64,000 bases of DNA from Shewanella marina JCM 15074 (GTDB taxonomy: Bacteria > Pseudomonadota > Gammaproteobacteria > Enterobacterales > Shewanellaceae). Made by a program: the position numbers and the translations under genes. The stretch lies in contig NZ_BALM01000002.1 in assembly GCF_000614975.1 (NCBI RefSeq), positions 1-64,000 on the forward strand. The letters are read 5' to 3'. Shown here piece after piece: positions 27,167 to 39,168 of the stretch. The notes below the pieces were generated by a model, which was given only the letters and a program-made list of their open reading frames with translations, did not search any database and was not told where the DNA came from. The number at the start of each line of letters is the position of its first letter. Positions within the stretch are counted from its first letter, which is position 1.

Positions 27167-30100
27167 TTATTTGGGCTTAAAACATGAAAAGTAGTGATAC
27201 TGGGTTTTGTCATAGCGCAAAATAGGATTACGGCTATACATATTCAGTAACCAATGTTTTGTGCCTGGTTCTGCATCGCTACTCCAAAAGTGAGCATTAA
27301 TAGGCCAGCCGAAGCGGGTATAAACACCAAAGCCTTTTGGATTTTTAGTATTAGCTCTTGATTGTAAATACTCTAACTCTGCGATAGTGGGTAAGCGCCA
27401 ACCATTATCGGTACAATATTTATTAGCGGTATCCCAATTGACCATAGGCACATTCATGCCTGTTGGTGCTGTACGACCATCTCCAACTCGGTTGTTATAG
27501 CGATCTTTATAACCTTGCTCAAGAAACTCTTCTGTTGTAATCGGGCAAGTAAAAGTTAACCTTCGACCATCCCAGACCGTGATTTCATGCTCTTGGCATG
27601 AATAGCTACCAGGCTGAAGCACATTAATGGTAAACGGAGCGGTGGTCACGCCGCGATATTCTGCAGTAATTTTGCTTGTTCCGGGGGCTACCCCGGTCAC
27701 AACACCATTAACAACTGTGGTAACGCGACCATTTGAATCCTCATACCAGTTAGTGGCATCATTCCATGAAACCCAATTTTTAGTATCATCAGTCATGACT
27801 GCTACAGCTTGGATTTGTCGTTTAGATTGCGGAGTGATGTCGTGGGTGATTTCAGGTTTGATAAACTGTAAATAAAATTCTTTTACAGTTGCATCGGTGA
27901 CATTAATAGTGGCTTGGCCTTTTATGTCATTTTTAATGGCGCTGACAATAATACCTGTAGTGATTTGATTGGCCGTTGCCACACCCGCTTGATCAATGGT
28001 TAAGTTTGCTGAAGATGAGCTCCATGATAACTCATTTGTATTAGTTATCTCTTCTGTTAAGCCACTCTCATAGATCAGCTTTGCTGTGAACTGCATCTGC
28101 ATTCCCAATGGTATGTTGCTATTTTCAGCACTGACGTCGATACGAACTAATTGGTCTTGCTCAACATTAACTAAGGTTTGGGCTGATATTTTGTCATTAA
28201 CAGTTGCTGAAATAGTTACCATACCAGCTTGTTCAGTATGCACATTACCTTTATTGACCGTTGCTTTGTTGGTATCACTTGAATTCCAGTTAACCTGTTG
28301 GGTTAGATCCTGTAACGAGCTATCACTATATACACCGTATGCTAAAAATTGATTAGATTGATGTACTTTTAATTGTGATGGTGCCGTTTGAGTTCCTTCT
28401 GGTGATATGTAGAGGTGGGTCAATTCTGCGGCCGATACATTTACGTTAATAATATTACTCTTAAGTAAACCGCTAGTTGTTGGTACATAAGCATATAGAA
28501 TACTTGAACCTTGGTTCACTCCAGTAATTGTGGTATCGGTTAATGAACCAATGTTCGGGTTATTGGCATACCAATTAATACTGTCGGTTACATTGCGGGT
28601 GCTACCATCTGTATATGTGGCTTTAACGTGGATATCCTCAGTGGTTCCTTTCGCGAGGTTGATTTCCGTTGGTGTAAGCTGCAATTTACTGATCACTTTT
28701 TCGGTGATATTTAACTGGGCTTGATTACTCATCACCCCTTGATAGTGGGCAGAGAGTTTCACATTGCCGATATTATTGCTGGAAACATGCCCTTTAACGA
28801 TGGTGGCCACATTAGTATTGTCGCTATTCCACGCCGCTAGACTGGTAATATCATGAATAGAGTCATCAGTATAAACCGCTGTTGCAATGAATTGTTGCGC
28901 TAAGCCTAATGCGATATCTTGCATTGCGGGTGAGACTTGAATTGAGCGAATATTGGCTTGCTTAACTTCAAGTTCTCGTTGGTTACTGGATATTCCATCG
29001 TAACGCGCAGAGATGATGACACTACCTTGTTGCTCTGCATGAGCTTTACCTGAGTTGATGGTGGCAATATTTAAGTTTGAGCTCGTCCATGTGGCCGAAT
29101 CGGTGACATCTTGAACCGTTTTATCCGTATAAGTGGCTAATGCTTGGAATTGTGTATAAGTCCCTTTGGCAATTTGCTCATCATTGGTCGTGATTTGTAG
29201 TTCAGTTATTTGGGCCGCTGTGACAGATAGTTGAGCTGCATTACTGGTCATGCCATCCATGTTTGCCGTTATAACCGTATTCCCCTGACTGAGTGTTTCC
29301 AGTTCATCCTCAGCAAACATGGCAATATTAGGTTGCTGACTTTTCCATGTCACTAAATGGGTAATATCACGACTGCTGCCATCGGAATATATGCCATTGG
29401 CTTGGTAATGAATGTGACTGCCATTGGCGAGTGTTATATTGGCGGGCGTCACTTGGATGGCTGCAAGTTGTGCGTTGGTCACTGTTAAATTTGCATGATT
29501 ACTGACAATACCATCAATATTCGCCATAATCATAGTATTGCCGGAGGCAATTGAATGAGCCTCACCCTGTTTAATCGTGGCAATATTCAATTGCTGACTT
29601 TGCCAATTAGCTTGTTCTGTTACATCGAGCGTAGTTTGATCGCTGTAAGTCGCAATTGCTTGGTAATGCTGATCTGTTCCTAGCGCAATATTGCTATTAG
29701 CTGGGCTAATTTGTAATGCCCTAATGACTGCGGAAGAGACGTTGAGAGTGGCAACGTTACTCACAATTCCATCCATATTCACCGTAATTTGAGTTCTACC
29801 TTGATTAAAGGCATCGGCTTCACCCTCTATCAAGGTGGCAATATGTGGAGCACTATTTTGCCAATGGACATCTTGCGTCATCAGCTTGCTACTGCCATCG
29901 CTAAAATAGCCTGTAACTTGATAATGCTGGTGATTGCCCTTGGCAACCGTACTGACAGTCGGTGACAGTTGTAATTGGGTTAACTTCGCGTCAGTGACCG
30001 TTAGATTAGCAGCGTTACTGGTCATATTATCAATATGGGCAGTAATTTTGGCGCTGCCTTTCATCATACTATGAACATCTCCTACACTGGCTGTGGCAAT

Positions 30101-32844
30101 CGCGGTATGACTACTTTGCCAATCAGCAATTTCAGTCACATCTTGTTGCGAATTGTCTGAATAAGTTGCGATAGCGCGATAATTGATATCTGTACCACTG
30201 GCGATACTGGCGTTAGCAGGGGTCACTTGAATGCTGGTTATTGTTGCTGCTGAGACATTAATTGTGGCCGTATTACTGATGATTTCTTGAATACTTGCTT
30301 GCAAGGTCACTTGGCCAGCACTAATCGTTTCAGCAGTACCATCAATAATCGTGATGATATCAGGGCGACTATTTATCCAATGGACAGATTCAGTAACCGC
30401 TTTACTGCTACCATCTGAAAAATAACCAATAACATCAAATTCAATTTCTGAACCAATGCTGATTTCAGATTGAGCTGGGGTGATTTGCAGTGATTGCAGG
30501 CTAGCTTCAGTCACTCTTAGCTGCGCTGGATTACTACTGATATCGGCAAAATCTGCGGTAATGAAAGCATTACCACTGTTGATGCCTGACGCAAAAGCAT
30601 GTACTTGATCTTCGTGCTGAGTATTACTTGAGGTTTGCTCCCCTTGGTAAGCTTGAGTCTCTTGATGATTTTCAAATTCTTGAATATTTGAAATTTGATT
30701 GATGACAATAGTGGCAATATAGGTATTACTACTGCCCCAATTTACTTGGTGGGTGATATCTTGACTACTGTTATCAGAATAAAAACCAATAGCACGATAT
30801 TTTTCGTTAGTACCTATTTGAATATCGATAGCCGCAGGGGTAACTTGAATTGAAGTTAAGTAAATATCATCAACACTCAGTTGTGCTTGATTGCTATTAA
30901 TGCCTTTATAATTTGCGTGAATGGTGACATTTCCTGCTGCTACTGCTTCTAACACTCCAGAATATAACGTCACTAGATTACTATCACTGCTGTTCCAATT
31001 GACAAGTTCACTCACATCCTCACTACTATTGTCGTCATAAATAGCCGTAGCTTTATATTCGGTGGCACTACCGACGGCAATGGTTTGATTTGCAGGGGTA
31101 ACCTGCAATGATTTTAGCTGTTTATTACTCACTGATAACTGGGCGATAATGTGTTGTTTATTGAGTACAGCTAGGATTTCGGCATCGCCTTGCTTAACGC
31201 CAATGGCACTACCATGGGTGAGGGTGGCAATATCATGATGTAGACTTTTCCATGCCACTAGGTGAGATACGTCTTGGGTCGTGGTAATGTTCCCATCAGA
31301 GAATGTTGCTTGTGCGACGTAATCTACTGCTGAATTGATGGCAATATTGCTTATTGCTGGGGTAATTTGTAGTGCGGTAATCACTGAGTCAATAACAGTG
31401 ACATGCACATCGTTACTTTCAACCCCATTAAACACCGCATGAATTTCAGCTTTGCCGATATTGAGTGCAGCGACATGACCATGGGTTATCATGCAACTTC
31501 AGGTGTATGAGTTGCCCACGTGACTCTATCTGTAATGTCGATAACGGTATCATCATCGTAAGTTGCCATCACAGTAAGATCTGTTTGTGTGCCTTTGGCT
31601 AGCTCAACTACAGATGGGGTAACTTGTAAGGATATGAGTTGATGATCAGTACCTGTAAAAGTCGATGTATTACTTTCGATACCATCTAATGATGCAGTCA
31701 CTTTGGTAACGCCGACGCTATTGGTTTTTGCATAACCTGCAACCACATTGGTGATACTACTATCGCTACTTTGCCAAAGGACATGGTCGGTTATATCATC
31801 GGTTGAGCCATCATCGTAAATCGCTTTAACTTGGTAAAATATACTTTCACCTAAATTTACCGTAGGTGTACTAGGACTAATTTGTAACTGTACTAGTTTG
31901 GCATCTGAGACCGTTAAGTTTGCTGGAGCACTGGTTATATTATTTATACTGGCGCTGAGCTGTACTTGACCGGTAATGAGTGCTTCGGCTTCTCCTGCAT
32001 CGACAGTGGCAATATTGCTATCAGAACTATGCCAACTAACCTGGTTAGTGACATCTTGACTGGTGTAATCAGAGTAGGTTGCGATAGCCTTAAATTGTTG
32101 GTGACTATGTGGTGCTGTTGATGCAGTGGCGGGACTGACCTTTAAATATTTGAGCGTTGCATCACTGACGATAAAAGGCAGAACATTACTTTGTACTCCT
32201 GCAAAACTCGCTTGAATATTACTGTTACCTGGCTTTAGCATCTGTGCTGTTGCGTTGTTTATTTGCACTATATCATTGTGACTACTGCTCCAATTAATGA
32301 CATGGGATACATCAAAACTGGAGTGGTCTGCATAAGTTGCAATTGCTTTTAATGATTGTTGACTACCGACGGGGAGTTGATTAGCTAAAGTGCCTGTTGG
32401 GTGATCGTACTCTCCAGCTTTAATTTGTAATGCAATAATGGGACTATTACTCACATTAAGCGGTAAGGCTTGGCTGATACGGTTATTGAGAGTTACATGT
32501 ATGTTGGTGATGCCCTGTTTTATGCCTACAGCTCGACCGTGTTGAATGGTTGCTACATCCCTATTTGATGAATGCCAAGTGACTTTGTCTGACACAATTT
32601 GATATTCGCCATCGATTTCATCAACGGCAATAAATTGAAATGGTAAACCAATATGAGTCAGTGTTTCATTGGTGCCATCAGCTTGAGTGATTGGAATAAT
32701 TTGTAAGGTTTGATCAATTTCACTTACTGGTGGCGAGAGTAATTCATCATCATTGTCATTACATGCTGTGATGAATAAACAAAATAAAAATATGAGTAAG
32801 AGATTAAAGGGGATAACACGGTTGTTCTCAATCCTTGAGTACAT
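27167..32844 (-). CDS. Giant Big2-repeat lipoprotein 1 with DUF1566-like C-terminal domain, frameshifted
   Basis: About 1,892 residues after repair of one break. Lipobox FITAC puts the lipidated Cys at 28, with Asn at +2. From about residue 50 the protein is a string of roughly 18-20 bacterial Ig-like (Big2) repeats of about 85 residues, each with ..LQITPA.., a YSD..D(V/I)T motif, ..W.SS...IATI.. and ..G...I.A..... The last 140 residues form a separate domain with four cysteines and GWRLPTIAELEYLQ and HFWSS motifs (DUF1566/C-type-lectin-like). The frame breaks near 31490: this strand reads GTTGCATGATAACC, one T short of PEVALITHGH as in the paralogues. Start ATG 32844 follows AAGGA. Probable surface adhesin or scaffold; last-born of three tandem copies in transcription order. 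Confidence 0.87.
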
Positions 32845-33010
32845 AATAATTCCTTTTTAATACTACCATTACAAATCTAGTAGTAAAGTATTATAAATAG
32901 TTGAAACTTATAAAATAATGGCTTGATATATGGCTTTTATAATATGGGGTTAAAGCATGATTTTCAATCGCAAGAGTGATTAAATGTATTAATTGCTAAT
33001 AATAAAAAAT

Positions 33011-33037
33011 AAAGCCCTTAATTAAATTAAGGGCTTT
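33011..33037 (-). terminator. Terminator after Big2 gene 2
   Basis: AAAGCCCTTAA / TTAAGGGCTTT with a 5-nt loop, 19 bp beyond the stop of the gene at 33056; on the minus strand it runs into ATTTTTTATT. It separates gene 2 from the promoter of gene 1. Confidence 0.8.
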
Positions 33038-33055
33038 ATAATACTTATGACTGCT

Positions 33056-36000
33056 TTATTTTACACAAGTCCAATAATAGTCGAATTTATTTTTCTTACT
33101 GTGTTTAGCACCGCCAACCATATTGACTATGCGATGGTGGAATCTATCAACTTTTTCATTGGTCCAATAGGAGACTTCAATCGGCCAGCCAAAACGGGTA
33201 TAGACTTGGTAATCAAGGCTTGATACGACATCTGCAGCATTATGTAACGCTCTTAATTCATTTACTGTTGGTAGGCGCATATTTCTCGCTTTACAGTTGT
33301 TGCTAGCTTCCCAGTAATTGGCCATTGGAATTAACATTCCCCGTGGTGAGGTTGTGCCATTACCCGCTCGTCTAGGCGTGCTCTTACCATACTCCGTTGT
33401 CGTGAGAGGGCAAGTAAAGGTGCGTGTACCTCCGGCATATGGGATGGTGATTTTATTTGAAGAACACGAACGATTACTCGGCGCAATTATTGTGACAGTA
33501 AATGGCGCTGACGATATGCCTCTATAAATTGCGGTGATTTCACTACCACCAGAGTGACTGGTGGTCACCAGTCCTTTTACGACGGTTGCTTTGGTTGAGC
33601 TGGTGGACTCTTGCCATGCCGCCGAGCGAGTGACATCAATCTTAGTGTTATCCGTCATGGTTGCAATTGCTTTTAACTGACGTTTACTGGTGGCTGTGAA
33701 AACGGTATTTAGATGATCAAATTCCTGCTTGACCTCGACTTTCTTAACCACTGCATCAGTTACGTTAATTTGCTTTGTTTGCGAAAGTTGATCTTTACGG
33801 ACGGTAACCGTAATCCCATTTTGCTGATTAACACCGTAAGCAACACCTGTTGCGTCAATGGTTAAATTGTTTGAATTACTGCTCCATTGGATGTCATTAC
33901 TTGAACCAATATCTTGTTCAGTACCGCTTTGATAAATGCCGATGACCTTAAGTTGTAAGTCTGTGCCGATAGGGATATCAGCTTGTGCAGGTTCAATACG
34001 AAGTGCCGTGAGTTTATCTTCTTCAACCATGACTTTTGCTTGAGCCGAGATATTATCCATTGTTGCCGAAACAGTGATTTCACCAATGTTAATACCATCA
34101 AGCTCGCCTTTTAGCACGGTTGCAATATTGGTATTTGAACTGATCCAATCGACTTGTTCTGTAATTGATTGATAACTGTCATCACTGTATAAGCCATAAG
34201 CTGAAATTGTGGTATGACTGCCAACTTTTATGGTGATCTCATCTGGATTTAACAGAATTTGAGAGAGGGTCGCAGCACTCACATTGGCCGTAATTAAGTT
34301 ACTGTTAATGTTATCTGCTTGCCAATGTGCTTGGATATTGGTTTGCCCTTGATTGACGGCACTCACGGTTTGTGCCGAACCATCAATAGCAACAACACTG
34401 TTATTAGTCAATTGCCAACTGACTTTGTCTGTCACCTCCGCACTCGTGCCATCACTATAGCTGGCTTGTACATGAATTGGCATTGATGTGCCAAGAGCTA
34501 GTTCAATATTGGTTGGGGTTAATTGCAGTTGCACTACTTTTTTATCAGTGATACTAAGTTGTGCTGTATTACTGTTTATCCCTTGGTAACTCGCAATAAC
34601 ATTGATGTTGCCGATGTTATTGGTGGCCGCTAAACCATTGACGATAGTGGCAATAGTTGTTTGGCTACTCGACCAATCAGCTTGAGTTGTGATGTTCTGT
34701 ACTGAATTATCGCTATACGTCGCGATAGCAGTATATTGCTGCTCAAAACCAAGAGCGATGCTGCTGACGGCTGGTGTCACTTGAATTGCTGTAATGATCG
34801 CCTCTGTTACATTTAACGTTGCAGTATTGCTATTTATACCGTTATGACTTGCGCTTATCTGAGTTTGTCCCTGTTGGTCTGCATGCGCGAGTCCTTGGTT
34901 GATCGTGGCAATATTGACTTGGCTACTACGCCAATCAACTTTGTCACTAATATCTTGAGTTGTACCATCGGTATAACTTGCGAGAGCGTGATATTGTAAT
35001 TCACTTCCCTTGGCGATTTGGGTTGTTGTAGGCGTGACTTGAATCGCCGTTATTGTTGCAGCCGTTACCGTTAATTCAGCTTGGTTACTCTTTATTCCAT
35101 TTAATTCCGCTGTTATCAGGCTTGTTCCTGGTGCGGAAGTTTCTGCTTTTGCATTGACGATCACCGCCACATTAGCATTGCTGCTACTTATGTTGGCTTC
35201 ATGACTTAAATCTTTAGTGCTGTGATCAGAATAATGGCCTATTACTTGATAATGTTGCTGATTACCATTAGCAATAGTTGATTGCGAAGGCGTCAATTGT
35301 AATGAAATAAGCGTGGCATCGGTAATATTAACGGTAGCGATATTGCTACTGATTTCATCAATATGAGCACTAAATTGTACTGGACCTTGCTGCAAGGCAT
35401 GTACGAGCCCTTGATTGATCGTTGCGAGTTGGTTATTACTGGCTTTCCATGTTACTGCGTGACTCACCTCTTGGGTGGTGTTATCACTGTAGGTAGCGAT
35501 AGCATGCAATTTGATATCAGTACCATTCGGGATAGTATTTATCGCAGGTGTGATTTGGAGACTTGTCAGTTTTGCGGCAGTTATATTTAATAGCGCAGTA
35601 TTACTGTTGATATCTTGGTAATTGGCAGTCACATGCGTTTGCCCTTGCGCCAGCGCATGGGCTTCACCATTAGCATCAATAGTCGCAATATTGGTGTCAC
35701 TGGTTTTCCAATTGATTGACTCAGTGATGACTTGTGTTGTTCCATCACTATAGCGAGCAATGGCTTGGTATTGTGCATCTGTGCCATTTGCTAATTGCAA
35801 ATTAGCCGGGGTAATTTGTAATTCAGTGACCTTAGCTTCACTAATATTCAGCTTGGCGGTATTACTGCTTATGCCATTTAAATGAGCACTAATTTCAGCC
35901 TGACCTTTGTTTAGTGTATGGGCTTCATTATCTGCAAAAACCACTAGATTCGGACTGCTGCTTTGTAAGTGAGCACTATGACTAAGGTCTTTGCTACTAC

Positions 36001-38952
36001 CATCAGAGTAAAAGCCCATTATTTGGTAATGAATGTCAGAGCCATTAGCGACAGTACTATTCATCGGTGATAACACTAAACGTGTTAACTTAGCATCGGT
36101 AATACTCAGTTTGGCAAGATTACTTGAATATTCATTTAAGTGGGCTTGTATCGTCACTTCACCAATGGCACTAGTATGAACAATACCTTGTTCAATGGTT
36201 GCCAGTTGATTGTTGTTTATGCTCCACGCGACCTGTTGGCTGACATCTTGAGTTGAATTATCAGAGTAAATTGCAATGACATGGTATTCGACATCACTGC
36301 CTAATGCAGCTTGAGCAGCTGCAGGCGTAATCTGTAAGTTGGTCACTGTTGCCGCAGTTACCGTTAGGCTTGCTGGATTACTTTGAATGCCTTGGATAGT
36401 TGCAATAATTTGAGTTTGCCCTTGGCTTGTTGCAACTGCTTCTCCGTTAATTATCGTGGCAACTTGTGGCTGACTATTTTGCCAATGTACGCGATCAGTT
36501 AAATCGGTATTTGTACCATCAGAGTAATGACCAACGACTTGATATTGAATTGAATTGCCATTTGCCAGTTCTATATTGCAGGGGTGATTTGTAAGCTCTG
36601 TAAACTGGCTGCATTGACGGTTAGTTGTGCTTGGTTACTTTCTATACCATTTAAATCTGCAGAGATAAATGCTGAACCAGCACTAATACCTGATGCGATA
36701 GCAAAAATATTATCTGAATCTTGAGTCTCACTTGCAACCTTTGAAATATCTTCAGTTACTGATGCTAATTGAGCTTGTTCAGTATTCAAAGTAACTTGAT
36801 TAAGTAGAATAGTAGTGACATCAGTATCGCTACTATTCCAATGCACGAGATCGGTAATATCGCGACTTGTGTCGTTGGAGTATAAGCCAGTTGCTTTATA
36901 GCTAGTGCTGGTACCCACCTGAATTTCTTCATTTGGAGGGGTGATTTGAATCGCTGTAAGTTGAATATCTTCAATAGTTAATTGAGCCTGATTACTGCTC
37001 ACATTAAGATAATTAGCATTAATAGTGACTTGACCTACATCAACCGCTTCTAATGCTCCTGAATATAAGGTCGCAATATTACTGTCACTTGAGCTCCAAT
37101 TTACTAAATCGGTCACATCTTCACTGCTATTATCATCATAAGTCGCGATTGCGCGATATTGACTCATTGTTCCTTTAGCGATGGTTTGTACTGCTGGCGT
37201 CACCTGTAGTGCTGTAATGTGCTTATCGATTACCTTCAAATTTGCAGTTTGATAAGTCTCATTGAGTACGGCTAAAATTTTTGCTTCACCCGGCTGAACG
37301 CCGATTGCGGCACCATGTGCAAGTGTCGCAATATCATGGTGTTGGCTTTTCCATGCGACAAGATGCGATACATCTTGGGTGGTTGTGAGTTGCCCATCGC
37401 TAAAGGTCGCTTGTGCGACATAATCAACAACGCCATTAACCGGCACGGTTTCAATAGCTGGGGTAATTTGCAGCGCGGTTACATTGGCATCAATCACCGT
37501 AATTTCAGCATCATTACTCTTAATACCATCAAAAACAGCATGAATATGGGTATTCCCGACAGTAATGGCCGATATATGGCCATGATCTATGAGTGCGACT
37601 TCTGGTGAGTGACTTTGCCATGTCACTTTATCGGTAATATCGCGCGTAGTGTTATCATCGTAACGGGCGATCACTTTTAATTCAGCTTGTGTGCCTTGTG
37701 CGAGTTCAACGAGAGCAGGGGTAACTTGTAACGCAGTGAGTTGGTGATCATTTACCGTTAAAGTGGCTTTATTACTTTTTATATTATGTAAACTTGCGCT
37801 AATTTCAGTATGACCAACATTGTTGGCTTTGGTGTAGCCCGCGGCGACATTACTGACGTTAGGTTGGCTACTTTGCCATAGTGCATGATTGGTTACATCA
37901 TCAGTTGACCCATCATCGTAAATCGCTTTAACGTTAAAAAATAAACTTTCACCTAAATCAAGCGCGGGCTCACTTGGCGTAATTTGCAGTCTGACTAATT
38001 GTGCGTCTGTAACTGTGAGGGTGGATGGGCTACTTGTCATCCCGAGTAATGATGCCGTAATTTGACTACGACCAGGGGTAAGAGCTTCGGCTTCGCCTCG
38101 GGTGATCGTGGCAATGTTGTTTTGGCTACTATGCCAATCGACATATTGGGTGACGTTTTGGCTGGTGTAATCAGAATAAGTAGCAATCGCGGTGAAGTTT
38201 CTATGACTATGGGCGGCTGTTGTGGCGGTTGCTGGGCTGATCTTTAGAAATTCAAGGGTGGCATCAGTCACAATAAAAGGCAGAGTATTACTTTTATACT
38301 CATTTAAATAGACGGCATAAATATCACTCTTTCCTTTAGCCCGCATATGTGCCACCGCACGCTCAATATTGACAATATTAGCTTGAGTTGAGAACCATTC
38401 AACATGCTGACTCACATTAAAGCTGGTGTGGTCGGCATAGGTTGCAATCGCGACTAAGCTTTGTTTAGCATTGATAGGTAATTGATTGTAAAGCGTACCA
38501 ATAGGATGATCCTCTTCACCTGTCTTGATTTGCAGTACTAGCATGGGCTCATCACGAACTTCAAGTTCGATTGTGTTACTCAAACGCTGACCAAGCTGAA
38601 CTTGAATTTTGGTATGCCCCTTAGTCAAGGCAGTTGCTCGTCCTTGCTGAACTGTTGCGATCTTTGTGTCGCTACTGTACCAAGTCACTTTGTCAGACAC
38701 GACTTGGTATTCACCATCAATAATATCTACAGCAATGAATTGAAACGGCAGTCCAATTTGGGTCATTATTGCATCGGTACCCGCTACTTGGGTGATAGGA
38801 ATTATCTGTAACGTGTCGTCAATACTGGCTGATGGCGTTTCTTGTCCCATAAAGCCGCGGCTATCACAGCCGTTAATCATTAATGCAATACAAGCGATGA
38901 TTATAGATTGGTATAAAGGCCATAATAGGGGGCTCTTAATCTTTGAGCTCAT
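33056..38952 (-). CDS. Giant Big2-repeat lipoprotein 2 with DUF1566-like C-terminal domain, frameshifted
   Basis: About 1,965 residues after repair. Lipobox MINGC gives lipidated Cys at 29, followed by Asp-Ser-Arg-Gly. The first ~620 residues align closely with the two sister proteins, including PFQFIAVDIIDGEYQVVSD and the GEEDHPIGTLYNQLP segment. About twenty Big2 repeats follow, then a C-terminal domain with four cysteines and MRLPTVNELRAL and SYWTNE motifs. The break near 36576 reads CCTGCAATATAG on this strand where one more A gives TPANIELANG and restores the repeat. ATG 38952 is preferred over one 18 bp upstream because AAAAGGA lies just before it. Confidence 0.87.
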
Positions 38953-38985
38953 AAGAAATCCTTTTCTCACTAAATAAAACTTTAA

Positions 38986-39021
38986 GTTACTGAATAAATA
39001 TAATTATCTTTATTCAGTAAC
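38986..39021 (-). terminator. Hairpin between Big2 genes 3 and 2
   Basis: A perfect 13-bp inverted repeat (GTTACTGAATAAA / TTTATTCAGTAAC) with a 10-nt loop. It lies about 150 bp after the stop of gene 3 and only 34 bp before the start of gene 2, so it may terminate gene 3, sit in the leader of gene 2, or both. T-rich sequence follows on the minus strand. Confidence 0.6.
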
Positions 39022-39168
39022 TAGTACTAATGCGTTAGTTTAGAGAGTCATAAATGTGATTTCCATAGTAAATTAGGTTAATTATGACTTAGTTATTAAG
39101 CTTCGATAAAAAAATACCCCATCAAATATTGATAGTATAAGGCTGATAATTTTTTAGTAAATAAAGAC

